Assembly (NCBI RefSeq): GCF_038096165.1
Contig: NZ_CP151076.1
Location: 4,027,501 to 4,091,500 of the forward strand
Direction of reading: 5' to 3'
DNA: 64,000 nucleotides
Source: Pseudomonas sp. G.S.17
GTDB taxonomy: Bacteria; Pseudomonadota; Gammaproteobacteria; Pseudomonadales; Pseudomonadaceae
The notes below the pieces were generated by a model. It did no database searches. It was not told the origin of the DNA and saw only the letters and a list, made by a program, of their open reading frames with translations. Positions 38,930 to 47,753 of this stretch are shown one piece after another (position 1 is the stretch's first letter; the number at the start of each line of letters is the position of its first letter). Both the position numbers and the translations under genes were made by a program.

Positions 38930-39039
38930 CAGGGGCACCTCACACCAAGAGCCCAGAGATGCCTGGGCCATGATTATCGGAAGCCTGCCAGCCAATAGAG
39001 TGCGGCGCGCCTGACCAATGGTCGTCGGGCCTCACGCAA

Positions 39040-39510
39040 TCAGTTCGAAGCCTTGATGGCCGTCACGGTCATTTCCACCAGCCAACCCGGCGGGACCAGA
39101 CGGATGACCTGCGCACGGGTTCGGGTCGGCACGTTCGGCTGAGCAGGCGTGCCGAAATATTGGTTGTATATCGCCGAGAAACCCTCGAAGTCCGCAACGC
39201 CGTCCGCAGCCGGGTCCGCCACCAGAAGCGCCTGCATGCTGACAATGTCGCCCAACCCATAACCGTGGCGAGTCAACGTCGCTTCGATCTGCCGGATGAC
39301 GCTCAGCGTCTGTACCGCCGTATCGCCGTAAGCCTGCACAGAACCCGCCGGGGCAGCGTCGTCGACAACTTGTGGCCCGACGCCACTCAACACCAGCTGA
39401 CGCGCGTTCACTGGCACTTCAATGGCTTCAGCGAACTCCCGGGCCCATGGCTCGCTGACGCTGGCGGGGTGCAGGTGACGGATGAGGGGATTGCTGGATT
39501 GGGTTGTCAT
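39040..39510 (-). CDS. RidA/YjgF-family protein
   Basis: 156 residues from the ATG at 39510 (MTTQSSNPLIRHLHPASV), with AGGAG upstream. RidA-fold trimeric protein; the end TRTRAQVIRLVPPGWLVEMTVTAI corresponds to the strand with the family arginine and downstream glutamate. Archetypal RidA hydrolyses reactive 2-aminoacrylate-type enamines, but this longer variant belongs to a less-studied subgroup (Rid family outside RidA proper), so its substrate is open. Confidence 0.85.
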   Translation of the reverse strand: MTTQSSNPLIRHLHPASVSEPWAREFAEAIEVPVNARQLVLSGVGPQVVDDAAPAGSVQAYGDTAVQTLSVIRQIEATLTRHGYGLGDIVSMQALLVADPAADGVADFEGFSAIYNQYFGTPAQPNVPTRTRAQVIRLVPPGWLVEMTVTAIKASN

Positions 39511-39582
39511 GTGCAACGGACTCCTGTCGAACGAACATGGACGGGGTACAGCCGCATGGCTGCACCCACCGGTATTTGCGAA

Positions 39583-40590
39583 CTAGCGACCTTCCAGCAG
39601 CAGCGCAGCCTGATCGAGCAGTGCCAGCGGATTCTCGGCTTTGTGAATATCCACCGAGAGCAACTGGCGAAAACGTCGCGCGCCGGGAAAGCCCTGGCCC
39701 AGACCCAGCACATGGCGGGTGATGTGATGCATCGAACCGCCGCTGGCAATATGCGCCGCGATGTAAGGACGCAAGGCTGCCAGGGCTTCAGCCCGGCTGA
39801 TCACCGGCGTGTTGCTGGCAAACAGCTGCTGATCGACCTGCGCCAGCACATAAGGATTGTGATACGCCTCGCGACCCAGCATCACGCCGTCGAAAATCTG
39901 CAAGTGTTCCTGACATTGCTCAAGGGTCTTGATACCGCCGTTGAGGATGATTTCCAGCTCGGGGAAATCCGCTTTAAGCTGCGCCACAACGTCGTAACGC
40001 AACGGCGGGATATCCCGGTTTTCCTTGGGCGACAATCCCTCCAGAATGGCGATCCGCGCATGCACGGTAAAACTGCTGCAGCCCGCCTCGCGAACGGTAC
40101 CGACGAAATCGCACAGCTGCGCATAGCTGTCCCGGCCATTGATGCCGATGCGATGCTTGACCGTGACCGGAATCGCGACCCGATCCTGCATGGCCTTGAT
40201 GCAATCGGCCACCAGTTGCGGATGCGCCATCAGGCAGGCGCCGATCATGTTGTTCTGCACCCGGTCGCTTGGGCAACCGACGTTCAGGTTGACCTCGTCA
40301 TATCCCGCGTCCTGCGCCAGATGCGCGCACGCCGCCAGATCGGCCGGCACGCTGCCGCCCAGTTGCAACGCCAACGGATGCTCGGCTTCATCGTGACGCA
40401 AAAAACGTTCGTGGTCGCCATTGAGCAGCGCGCCGGTGGTGACCATTTCGGTGTACAGCAAGGCATTTTTCGACAGCAGGCGCAGGAAAAACCGGCAATG
40501 GCGGTCAGTCCAGTCCATCATGGGGGCAACGGAAAACCGACGGGAAAGCGTAGAGGCGGGGTTCATCTGCGTGGCGGTTGTCTGTGACAT
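39583..40590 (-). CDS. dusA: tRNA-dihydrouridine(20/20a) synthase
   Basis: 335 residues from the ATG at 40590 (MSQTTATQMNPASTLSRRFSVAPMMDWTDRHCR); a start at 40641 would add 17 residues. FMN enzyme reducing U20/U20a in tRNA. DusA signatures are SVAPMMDWTDRHCRFF and VNLNVGCPSDRVQNNMIGACLM with the catalytic cysteine, and IILNGGIKTLEQ and GVMLGREAYHNPY in the FMN-binding half. Divergent from tal. Confidence 0.96.
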   Translation of the reverse strand: MSQTTATQMNPASTLSRRFSVAPMMDWTDRHCRFFLRLLSKNALLYTEMVTTGALLNGDHERFLRHDEAEHPLALQLGGSVPADLAACAHLAQDAGYDEVNLNVGCPSDRVQNNMIGACLMAHPQLVADCIKAMQDRVAIPVTVKHRIGINGRDSYAQLCDFVGTVREAGCSSFTVHARIAILEGLSPKENRDIPPLRYDVVAQLKADFPELEIILNGGIKTLEQCQEHLQIFDGVMLGREAYHNPYVLAQVDQQLFASNTPVISRAEALAALRPYIAAHIASGGSMHHITRHVLGLGQGFPGARRFRQLLSVDIHKAENPLALLDQAALLLEGR

Positions 40591-40776
40591 TAGCTCTACG
40601 TGTCTCGAAGTCTGTGTGGCGAAGGGCTGCAAGTCTACCAAGAGAACCCCGCATCAGGGAAAAACGCCGAACGCCAGCGGTCCAGGTTTCGCAAATCTCC
40701 GGGAACAAGCAGCCTGACTGAGGCTCAAAACCAGCACAATCGAGGCGTTGCCCTCTCGCGGATTTACACAGCTCGC

Positions 40777-40805
40777 TTGAGAGGCCGGCAATGCTCGGGT
40801 AATGT
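40777..40805 (+). promoter_or_regulatory. Possible sigma-70 promoter of tal
   Basis: TTGAGA (40777-40782), 17-bp spacer, TAATGT (40800-40805), about 30 bp upstream of the tal start codon. The -10 match is only fair. Confidence 0.35.
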
Positions 40806-40834
40806 CATCCAACCGCACAGGACAGAGCACACTC

Positions 40835-41761
40835 ATGACTTCCAAGCTGGATCAACTCAAAGAATTCACCACCGTTGTCGCCGACACTGGCGATTTCGCA
40901 GCGATTGAAAAGCTCAAGCCGGTCGATGCCACCACCAACCCTTCCCTGCTGCTCAAAGCCGCATCGAGCGACAGCAACGGCGACCGCCTGAAAGAAGCGT
41001 TCAGTGGCAGCAACGGCGATATCAGCCTGGCCTGTGACCGCTTCGCTGTCGCAATCGGTCAGGAAATCCTCAAGGTTGTGCCGGGCCGCGTGTCCACCGA
41101 AGTCGATGCGCGTCTCTCCTTCGACACCGACGCCTGCATCGAACGCGCCGAGCGCCTGGTCGGCCTCTACGACAAGGCCGGCATCGGCAAGGATCGCATC
41201 CTGATCAAGCTGGCCTCGACCTGGGAAGGCATCCGTGCCGCCGAAGTGTTAGAGAAGAAAGGCATTCAGTGCAACCTGACCCTGCTGTTCTCCTTCGCCC
41301 AGGCCCAGGCCTGCGCCGACGCCGGTGTGTTCCTGATTTCGCCGTTCGTGGGCCGCATCTACGACTGGTACAAGAAGGCCGAAGGCAAGGACTATGTCGG
41401 TGCCGAAGATCCGGGCGTGCAGTCGGTGACGCGCATCTACAACTACTACAAATCCAATGACTACAAGACCGTGGTCATGGGCGCCAGCTTCCGCAATATC
41501 AGCCAGATCGAACAGCTGGCCGGCTGCGACCGCTTGACCATCAGCACCGACCTCTTGCAGAAGCTGGCCGACGACACTGGCTCGCTGCAGCGCAAGCTGG
41601 CGCCCGGCAATGCCGGTGAGCCGCGTCAAACCTTGAGCGAAAGCCAGTTCCGCTGGGCTTCCAACGAAGACGCGATGGCCACCGAAAAACTCGCCGAAGG
41701 TATTCGTCAGTTCGCTCGCGATCAGGAAAAGCTCGAGGCGCTGCTCTCAGCCAAGGTCTGA
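40835..41761 (+). CDS. tal: Transaldolase
   Basis: 308 residues from the ATG at 40835 ([24 protein letters not shown]). Transfers dihydroxyacetone between sedoheptulose 7-phosphate and glyceraldehyde 3-phosphate in the pentose phosphate pathway. The family signature [13 protein letters not shown] and the Schiff-base lysine in [23 protein letters not shown] are visible. Cytosolic. Standing next to rssC/rssB, as in other pseudomonads. Ends at a strong terminator. Confidence 0.97.
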   Translation: MTSKLDQLKEFTTVVADTGDFAAIEKLKPVDATTNPSLLLKAASSDSNGDRLKEAFSGSNGDISLACDRFAVAIGQEILKVVPGRVSTEVDARLSFDTDACIERAERLVGLYDKAGIGKDRILIKLASTWEGIRAAEVLEKKGIQCNLTLLFSFAQAQACADAGVFLISPFVGRIYDWYKKAEGKDYVGAEDPGVQSVTRIYNYYKSNDYKTVVMGASFRNISQIEQLAGCDRLTISTDLLQKLADDTGSLQRKLAPGNAGEPRQTLSESQFRWASNEDAMATEKLAEGIRQFARDQEKLEALLSAKV

Positions 41762-41768
41762 ATGCACT

Positions 41769-41803
41769 AAAGGGCGACACCCTCGCGGGTGTCGCCCTTT
41801 TTA
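41769..41803. terminator. Rho-independent terminator after tal
   Basis: AAAGGGCGACACCC pairs with GGGTGTCGCCCTTT, followed by T-run; also usable by the convergent rssC transcript. Confidence 0.93.
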
Positions 41804-41846
41804 TTGCCTGCGATTTGGCGCTGGCCCTTGCTGACGTTATTAAAGG

Positions 41847-42329
41847 CTAGTGACGTTCCAGGGCGTTGACCAGATCGTGAAAGGCTTCACGGTTGGAATC
41901 GTTCAGACCCATGAGGATCTTGTGCGCTTCCAGCACCTTGGCCTTGACCACTTCCTCGCACTGATCCTGGGACGGCAGATCCGTCAGGCACTCAGGACGC
42001 GGAATCGGACGGTCGACGATGTTGAACACCTGATCGAAACCCATCGACTGCAAAAGCCGGGTGATGTCTTCATGGGTGGTCACGACCGTCGGCAACAGCC
42101 CGACCTTTTGCCGAGACAAAATAGACAACTTGGCCAACAGGCCAAGGGTTGTACTGTCGATGCTGCGGGTTTCGGTCAGATCGATGACGACAGCCGAAAA
42201 ATTCAGCGCAGTGAAGATCCGCTCAATCGTCGCATCCAAAGCCGAACAAAGGGTCAGACGCACTTCCCCAACGAACTTCAGGACGAAGGTGCCGTCCTGC
42301 TCGGCGAACTGGATTCTACCGGTACTCAT
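41847..42329 (-). CDS. rssC: STAS-domain anti-sigma-factor antagonist (RssC)
   Basis: 160 residues. STAS fold with FVGEVRLTLCSALDATIE and VIDLTETRSIDSTTLGLLAKL; the phosphorylatable serine of this family lies in RSIDST (Ser56). Its start overlaps the stop codon of rssB by four bases, so the two are a coupled partner-switching pair: the PP2C phosphatase of RssB would dephosphorylate this protein and so alter its binding partner. Anti-sigma/RpoS or c-di-GMP-related outputs are reported for pseudomonad relatives; here this is inference. Confidence 0.88.
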   Translation of the reverse strand: MSTGRIQFAEQDGTFVLKFVGEVRLTLCSALDATIERIFTALNFSAVVIDLTETRSIDSTTLGLLAKLSILSRQKVGLLPTVVTTHEDITRLLQSMGFDQVFNIVDRPIPRPECLTDLPSQDQCEEVVKAKVLEAHKILMGLNDSNREAFHDLVNALERH

Positions 42330-43510
42330 TCAAGGTTCCTGCTCAGCACTAACAAGGCGATATCATCCGGCATCTCCCCTAGCGTGGCCAATCCAAAAAT
42401 CTGCCGCAGACCATCCAGGCTGCCGCCCGCCGTTTTTACCAACTCTGGTAACACAGCCTCTTTCTCTTTGAGTGTATCACCGGGCAAAAGGTCCAGAATG
42501 CCATCTGATAGCAGGGTCAAGCTGAACGACTCCGGCAAATCAACTTCATGGTCCTGATACGTCGCCTCATTGAACAAGCCGACTGGCAAACCACGACCGC
42601 CCAGATAACGCGCCTCACCGGGCGTATACAGCACCGGCAACGGCAAATGGCCGCCAACCGCGTAAGTCAACTTGCCGGTGTCTTCATCGATGACACCGCC
42701 CACCATGGTCACGTGTTTGCCCAGCTTACAGCTGATCAGGCCTCGGTTGATATGGCCCAGCACATCCGACGGCTTGAATTCAGGCAATGTGCCACCGCGC
42801 TTGGACTCGAACAACAGGCGTGTGGTCATGAACTTCAGCAGCACCGTGATAAACGCCGAAGAAGCACCATGCCCGGAAACATCGGCCAGATAGAACGCAA
42901 CCCGGCGCTCATCGACGCGGAAGTAATCGACGAAATCCCCGGACAGGTACAACGACGGGATGATCTCGTGGGCAAACTTGAATTCATCGATCGCCCAAGG
43001 GCTGATCGGCAACATGTTCATCTGCACCTGGCGACCGGCATCCTGGTCCTCCTGCAACAGATGAAGACTGGCTTCGAGTTCGCGATTGGCGGTTTCGAGT
43101 TGTTGCCGATAAACCTGGTTTTCCTGCAACAGACGGGCGCGATCCAGCGCACGCCGAACCGAGTGCTCGAGCACCGCCAGGTCTTCAAGAGGCTTGATCA
43201 GGTAATCAGCAGCACCCAGACGCAGCGCTTCGACCGCGTCGTTCATGACACCGGCGCCCGAGACGACGATCACCGGCGTTTCGGGAGCGAGGCTGGTGAC
43301 CTGACGGATCAGTTCGAGTCCACCCATCTGGGGCATGCGCAAGTCGCAGATCACCAGATCAGGCTTTTCCTTCTCGAACAGCTCGATACCCTGCAAGCCA
43401 TTGCTCGCTTGCAGGACGCTGAAGCCACTGTCTTCCAAATAGGCGGCGAGGCTAGCTCGCACCACTTCGTCGTCATCGATTATCAGCAGCGTGGCACTGG
43501 TTTTTTGCAT
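42326..43510 (-). CDS. rssB: Response regulator fused to PP2C/SpoIIE phosphatase (RssB)
   Basis: 394 residues from the ATG at 43510 (MQKTSATLLIIDDDEVV). Receiver domain at about 5-125 with acidic pocket DDD (12-14) and phosphoacceptor Asp56 (LVICDLRMP); a coiled-coil linker (about 135-180); PP2C/SpoIIE-type phosphatase at about 195-392 with FVDYFRVDERRVAFYLADVSGHGASSAF in parts (metal-binding Asp/Gly) and LTLLSDGILDL. The aspartates needed for PP2C metal binding appear intact, unlike enterobacterial RssB. Same length as the P. aeruginosa protein of this locus. Likely acts on RssC. Confidence 0.9.
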   Translation of the reverse strand: MQKTSATLLIIDDDEVVRASLAAYLEDSGFSVLQASNGLQGIELFEKEKPDLVICDLRMPQMGGLELIRQVTSLAPETPVIVVSGAGVMNDAVEALRLGAADYLIKPLEDLAVLEHSVRRALDRARLLQENQVYRQQLETANRELEASLHLLQEDQDAGRQVQMNMLPISPWAIDEFKFAHEIIPSLYLSGDFVDYFRVDERRVAFYLADVSGHGASSAFITVLLKFMTTRLLFESKRGGTLPEFKPSDVLGHINRGLISCKLGKHVTMVGGVIDEDTGKLTYAVGGHLPLPVLYTPGEARYLGGRGLPVGLFNEATYQDHEVDLPESFSLTLLSDGILDLLPGDTLKEKEAVLPELVKTAGGSLDGLRQIFGLATLGEMPDDIALLVLSRNLE

Positions 43511-43773
43511 GTGGGCAAACGGCGCCAGATTAGGTTGGCGTAAACGACTCGTTGTACGGGTCAGCTTACTGGATTCGCTTCTAGCCTCTCTGAACGCGCG
43601 CCGTGCTTTTCGCCCTGCGCATGCCATTTCAGAGGTGCCCTTCAAGGCGCAGACGGTACTCCCATCCGCCGGGCGTTTCAAGCATGCTCCGGCGGTCGCT
43701 TTGCGTCTTTACATCGCAAATCACCCAGAGTTATAAGAACAGGCAAATAAGCAACTAAAGTGAAGGACAAACC

Positions 43774-44073
43774 ATGAGCCGAAATGATCGAGACTACGAC
43801 GAAAAGCGCGATTACATCCGCATGCGCGTGGATGCCGATATCAGCTTGCTGTACGCCGGCCAGATCATTCCCGCCGTATGCATTGATTTGTCCAGCTCCG
43901 GCATGCAGGTCCAGGCGCCGCGCACCTTCAGGATCGGCGACAAGCTGAGCGTCCGAATCGATTCGGAGCACGCCGCCCTCAAAGGTCTTGAGGCGGAAAC
44001 GGAAGTGGTCTGGCTGACAGATCTGGAAGACGGCGGACAGAAACTGGGGCTGACCATTGTGTCCATGAGCTGA
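43774..44073 (+). CDS. PilZ-domain protein (single domain)
   Basis: 99 residues, one PilZ domain: RDYIRMRV supplies the RxxxR motif and CIDLSSSGMQV the DxSxxG motif, so c-di-GMP binding is expected. It is divergent from rssB and convergent with mlaA. Ribosome-binding site GAAGGAC. A second PilZ gene lies at 53551-54138. Confidence 0.92.
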   Translation: MSRNDRDYDEKRDYIRMRVDADISLLYAGQIIPAVCIDLSSSGMQVQAPRTFRIGDKLSVRIDSEHAALKGLEAETEVVWLTDLEDGGQKLGLTIVSMS

Positions 44074-44101
44074 GCCGCAGCGGAACGGGTTCACATTCCG
44101 C

Positions 44102-44138
44102 AATGAATAAAGGCGACCTGAGGTCGCCTTTATTCATT
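44102..44138. terminator. Perfect long-palindrome bidirectional terminator
   Basis: Two 18-base perfectly complementary arms (44102-44119 and 44121-44138) around one central base; the core AAGGCGACCT/AGGTCGCCTT is flanked by AT-rich ends. It separates the convergent PilZ and mlaA genes. Confidence 0.93.
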
Positions 44139-44151
44139 CAAGCCGGAGCGA

Positions 44152-44853
44152 TCAGAAATCGTCCTTGACCTGACCGTCCTTGACCTTGAACTCGCGATTC
44201 TGCAGATACGCGTTGCGGATGAAGGTGTATTTGTCACCGGTGATCAGGCGCTCGGCCGACAGCAGGCTGGCGCGGGTGTCGACAACGTTCACAGCGCGTG
44301 CGCTGTTACGGGTCGGTACGTGATCGATGTAGTGATACGCCGACGTGTAGGTGTCCGGGTAAATCGCAACCGTGTCACGCACGGTGCTTGGGCCGAGCAA
44401 TGGCAGCATTACAAACGGGCCGCTTCCTACGCCCCAGTAACCCAGCGTCTGACCGAAGTCTTCATCGCTGCGTTGCAGGCCCATTTTGGTCCCCACGTCG
44501 ATAAAGCCCAGCAAGCCAAAGGTGGTGTTGAAAATCAGGCGGGCTGTGTCCACGCCAGCCTCGGCAGGTTTAGCCTGCAGAATGTTGTTGGCCAGGTTGC
44601 GTACATCACCAATGTTGTTGAAGAAGTTATGCACGCTGTCTTCGACAAACTGCGGTGTCACGTATTGATAACCCTGGGCGATTGGTTTCAAGGCATAGGT
44701 ATCGATCGTGTCATTGAAACGGAAGATGGCGCGGTTGACGCCTTCCCATGGATCATCCTCGGCGGCCTGAGCGGCCATTGGAACCAGCGCTACACCGGCA
44801 CAAAAACATAGCTGAGCCAGACGATCAAATAAGCCTGCACCGGTCAAGGGCAT
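44152..44853 (-). CDS. mlaA: MlaA (VacJ), outer-membrane lipid-asymmetry protein
   Basis: 233 residues from the ATG at 44853 with AGGAG upstream; a GTG three codons earlier is less likely. Part of the Mla retrograde phospholipid pathway, removing misplaced phospholipids from the outer leaflet. A signal peptide ends AQAAEDD, followed by DPWEGVNRAIFRFNDTIDTYALKPIAQGY and PAEAGVDTARLIFNTTFGLLGFIDVGTKMGL. No lipobox cysteine is present, unlike the E. coli lipoprotein, so this form may be a non-lipidated outer-membrane protein. The other Mla genes are not in the window. Confidence 0.95.
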   Translation of the reverse strand: MPLTGAGLFDRLAQLCFCAGVALVPMAAQAAEDDPWEGVNRAIFRFNDTIDTYALKPIAQGYQYVTPQFVEDSVHNFFNNIGDVRNLANNILQAKPAEAGVDTARLIFNTTFGLLGFIDVGTKMGLQRSDEDFGQTLGYWGVGSGPFVMLPLLGPSTVRDTVAIYPDTYTSAYHYIDHVPTRNSARAVNVVDTRASLLSAERLITGDKYTFIRNAYLQNREFKVKDGQVKDDF

Positions 44854-45059
44854 AGCTGACACTCCTAGTCAAAAGTAATCAAGCGGGTGCTACGCCCCCA
44901 CGTCAAGGCGGGCAGTATAAAGCCATATCGGCAAAATAAGGCAGCATCACTGAAGCCAAGCCTGTCAGAGCAGGAAAACATTTTAAACGCCATCATCAGA
45001 CGTTCATCGCGCTGTCACAAAAGGCCAGTAGCGTTTCTCGGTATTTCTGAGAGATCACC

Positions 45060-45665
45060 ATGCTTGCGCCGGTCACTGCTCCCCTGCCCGCCTTTACCGC
45101 CGTATTGTTCGGCCTGAGTGGCTGCCTGGTGGATTTCGGCGCGCAAGCCTCGAAAAAGCTGGTCAACAGCGACCAGGGCCAGGCTACAGCGGGCGCGTTG
45201 CAGGTATTGCAAAGCCTGGGTAGACAAGGCGTCCCCTGCGCGTGGCTGGACGAATTACCGGAAGCAGTCAGCGAATCGCTGGCCCGGTCGCTGACCTCAT
45301 TGATCGTGCCGGCGCCAAAGGCATCGACGCCTTGGCCTGCCCCGAACGCCTGCTGGCAGGCGCTCATGGCATTGGGCGTCAATCAGCTCGACGGCAGCGT
45401 GCTGGTCAGTGGCGAACCGAAACTGTTGCAGGCCGGCCTCAACGCCGGGTTATGGACGGTCGGCCTCGCGTCCTGCGGCTCGTTGTGCGGGTTGTCTCAG
45501 GCGCAGTGGCAAGCACTGAGCAATGCCGAGCGCGAATACCGTCGTGGTCAGGCCACCTTGCAGCTCTACGCATTGGGCGTGCATTCGGTGATCGATCATC
45601 TGGGGGAGTTTGAATCCTGTCTGGCCGACATTGCCCTGCGCCGCAGCAAGGGCGAAAAACCCTGA
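45060..45665 (+). CDS. PhnX-like HAD-fold protein lacking the catalytic aspartate
   Basis: 201 residues. The start AVLFGLSGCLVDFGAQASKKL aligns with the phosphonoacetaldehyde-hydrolase motif DWAGT(T/V)VDFG, but the nucleophile Asp and the following general acid are replaced (F-G-L-S-G). The phosphonatase lysine that forms the Schiff base is not evident either. Later parts LWTVGLASCGSLCGLSQAQWQAL and LYALGVHSVIDHLGEFESCLADIALRRSKGE match the C-terminal end of PhnX-like proteins. It is therefore probably not a phosphonatase. Regulatory or scaffold use is possible. Start at 45060 with GAGAG upstream. Confidence 0.82.
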   Translation: MLAPVTAPLPAFTAVLFGLSGCLVDFGAQASKKLVNSDQGQATAGALQVLQSLGRQGVPCAWLDELPEAVSESLARSLTSLIVPAPKASTPWPAPNACWQALMALGVNQLDGSVLVSGEPKLLQAGLNAGLWTVGLASCGSLCGLSQAQWQALSNAEREYRRGQATLQLYALGVHSVIDHLGEFESCLADIALRRSKGEKP

Positions 45666-45790
45666 GCAGTGTCTCGGCGTTGATCAACATCATGCAGGCC
45701 GCGCCGTAGTGGATTAGTCTTACACCCATAGCGGACCTTTCGCCCGGCGACGAGGTCCATGGGACAGACTTATCAATGAAGGAGCACGTC

Positions 45791-46054
45791 ATGCCTGCCC
45801 GCGAACTGCAAGAACAACTCAATACCCTGCGCGAGCAACTGGAGCAGAACCCGCCGCTGTCCGAGCAGGAGCGCGCCGACCTGCATCAACTGATGCAACA
45901 GATTGAATCGCAAATCGAACTGGAAAGCGCCACTCAGGATTCCAATCTTGCTGACGACGTCAATCTGGCGGTAGAGCGCTTCGAACTTGACCACCCAGGC
46001 ATTGCCGGCACACTGCGCAACATCATCGTGACCCTGGGCAATATCGGGATTTGA
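45791..46054 (+). CDS. DUF4404-like small protein
   Basis: 87 residues from the ATG at 45791 (MPARELQEQLNTLREQL), with AAGGAG just upstream. The first 60 residues are a long amphipathic helix/coiled coil (LNTLREQLEQNPPLSEQERADLHQLMQQIESQ in parts), then VNLAVERFELDHPGIAGTLRNIIVTLGNIGI. This matches the widespread DUF4404 family of pseudomonads; function unknown. Confidence 0.85.
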   Translation: MPARELQEQLNTLREQLEQNPPLSEQERADLHQLMQQIESQIELESATQDSNLADDVNLAVERFELDHPGIAGTLRNIIVTLGNIGI

Positions 46055-46070
46055 TCTGACTTACTCCCGC

Positions 46071-46158
46071 GGGAGCGAGCTTGCTCGCGAAGACAATCAT
46101 TCAAACGCTGACAATCCCATTGAATGTATTGAAGCCTTCGCGAGCAAGCTCGCTCCCA
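46071..46158. repeat. REPIN
   Basis: Inverted GAGCGAGCTTGCTCGCGAAG units; the spacer carries a further CATTCAA/TTGAATG inverted repeat. Lies between the convergent DUF4404-like gene and queF. Confidence 0.92.
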
Positions 46159-46172
46159 CAGACTGTTGCGAT

Positions 46173-47003
46173 TTACTGCCGCGCCAACCGGCGATTTTCA
46201 AAGCTGAGTTTCTCAGTGCTGCGATACGGGTTGATGTCCAGCCCGCCACGGCGCACGTAGCGCGCGTACACAGTCAGTTTCTCTGGCTTGAGCAAGCGCT
46301 GCAGATCCAGAAAAATCCGTTCGACACATTGCTCGTGAAAATCCGAATGCTGCCTGAAGCTCACGATGTACGCCAACAGGCTCGCGTGATCCAGCGCCGC
46401 GCCGCGATATTCCACGGCGACGCTGCCCCAATCCGGCTGACTGGTCACCGGGCAATTGGATTTGAGCAAGTGACTGTGTACCGCCTCCGCCACCACGCGC
46501 GAATCATCGCAACGCAGTAATTCCGGTTGCGGGCGATCGTAGCTGTGAATCGTCACGTCCAGATCATCAATGCAAACGCCCGACAGCGCCGCGACGCCCT
46601 CTGCCTCGATGTCGGCCAGACTGCGAATCCGCACGCCCACTGGTTTGCCCGCTGCTGCGGACAAATCCTTCTCAAGGGTGGCAACCAGTTCGGCGCGCTC
46701 GGCGAACGGCGTCTGGTTCAGCGAGTTCAGGTACAGCTTGAAGGATTTGGATTCGATAATATTCGGCGAATCCGCCGGGATACTGAACTCGGCAATCGCC
46801 ACCACCGGCTTGCCGGAAGGCAGCAGCCAGGACAATTCGAAGCAGTTCCAGAAATCGACACCTTGATACGGCAAGGTCTGCGCCGTCAGTCCCAACTCGG
46901 CCCATTTGGCAGCGCGAGGGATGGGGAACAGCAGCGACGGCGTGTAGGTGGCGATGTATTCACTGGACTTGCCCAGCGGCGAGTGTTCGGCTGCGGGATG
47001 CAT
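46173..47003 (-). CDS. queF: NADPH-dependent 7-cyano-7-deazaguanine reductase
   Basis: 276 residues, the long two-domain (YqcD-type) QueF. Reduces preQ0 to preQ1 in queuosine synthesis. Visible are the substrate-binding segment [17 protein letters not shown] and the nucleophile Cys in [24 protein letters not shown]. Start [31 protein letters not shown]. Cytosolic. Together with dusA, dusC and gltX it adds to the tRNA-related genes in this window, though they are not an operon. Confidence 0.97.
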   Translation of the reverse strand: MHPAAEHSPLGKSSEYIATYTPSLLFPIPRAAKWAELGLTAQTLPYQGVDFWNCFELSWLLPSGKPVVAIAEFSIPADSPNIIESKSFKLYLNSLNQTPFAERAELVATLEKDLSAAAGKPVGVRIRSLADIEAEGVAALSGVCIDDLDVTIHSYDRPQPELLRCDDSRVVAEAVHSHLLKSNCPVTSQPDWGSVAVEYRGAALDHASLLAYIVSFRQHSDFHEQCVERIFLDLQRLLKPEKLTVYARYVRRGGLDINPYRSTEKLSFENRRLARQ

Positions 47004-47076
47004 GACGGTACCTGGATCACATGAAGCGGACGGAATAGACCGGCAGTTTATAGACTTTATGCCCGGTTTTCAGCGA

Positions 47077-47601
47077 CTACTCGGTGATCGTCAGCTTGCC
47101 CACCATCCCGGCCTGGTAATGACCGGGGATATTGCAGGCAAATTCCAGGTTGCTGGCTTTGGCGAAGGTCCAGGTCAGCTCGGCGGTTTTGCCGGGTTCG
47201 ACGAACACGCTATTGGGATCGTCATGTTTCATGGCCATTTTGCCGTCGCCCATCTCATGCGCCATGTCCTTATGGTTCATGCCGGTTGGTGTCAGCATCC
47301 CGCTTTCCTGCATCTTGAGCATTTCCTGCTGATGCCGCGCGTGCATCGCCGCATCGCCGAGATTGAACTCGTGGAGCAACTGGCCTTTGTTGACCAGCAC
47401 GAAGCGCACGGTTTCACCGGCTTTGACCTGCACGGATTTGGGCTCGAAATACATATCGCCAAGGGTCAGTTCAACCGTGCGGGTCGCCTGAGTGGCAGGC
47501 GCTGCATGGCCAAAGTCAAAAGACGACGCTGGCGATGCGAGCAAGGGCTGACTCGCGGCCAGCAGTGCAACGACCAGCGTGAGGCGTGCGAGGGAACGCA
47601 T
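47077..47601 (-). CDS. Periplasmic cupredoxin-like copper protein
   Basis: 174 residues from the ATG at 47601 (MRSLARLTLVVALLAASQPLLASPAS), with GGAGACACC before it; the signal peptide ends near residue 26. Cupredoxin fold with type-1 copper ligands His (QLLHEFNLG), Cys (LEFACNIPGHY), His and Met (AGM). A Met/His-rich insert (MLKMQESGMLTPTGMNHKDMAHEMGDGKMAMKHD in parts) suggests extra copper binding. It is divergent from copR, and the intergenic region carries a dyad at 47664-47690, so it is probably a member of the CopRS copper-response regulon. Confidence 0.9.
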   Translation of the reverse strand: MRSLARLTLVVALLAASQPLLASPASSFDFGHAAPATQATRTVELTLGDMYFEPKSVQVKAGETVRFVLVNKGQLLHEFNLGDAAMHARHQQEMLKMQESGMLTPTGMNHKDMAHEMGDGKMAMKHDDPNSVFVEPGKTAELTWTFAKASNLEFACNIPGHYQAGMVGKLTITE

Positions 47602-47663
47602 AGGTGTCTCCAAATGAGCGACAATCGATCATCACACAGTACAAGCCGGGCACTGGCGGCGAG

Positions 47664-47690
47664 CTGACAACAAGATTACAAATTTGTCAG
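47664..47690. promoter_or_regulatory. Dyad between cupredoxin and copR, probable CopR box
   Basis: CTGACAA (47664-47670) and TTGTCAG (47684-47690) are perfect inverted repeats; between them GATTACA and the palindrome ACAAATTTGT (47678-47687) resemble copper-responsive regulator boxes of the ATTACA-N-TGTNAT kind. Central position serves both divergent promoters. Confidence 0.6.
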
Positions 47691-47753
47691 GTTGGTATCC
47701 GCCAACGCCAGCCGCGCTATAAAGCAGCCTTCGTTGAAGCTTATGAGTCACTC

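Noticed and set aside
39164..39172. TTGTATATC resembling a HutC site
   Set aside because: Inside the RidA-family coding sequence, incomplete palindrome, not at a promoter.
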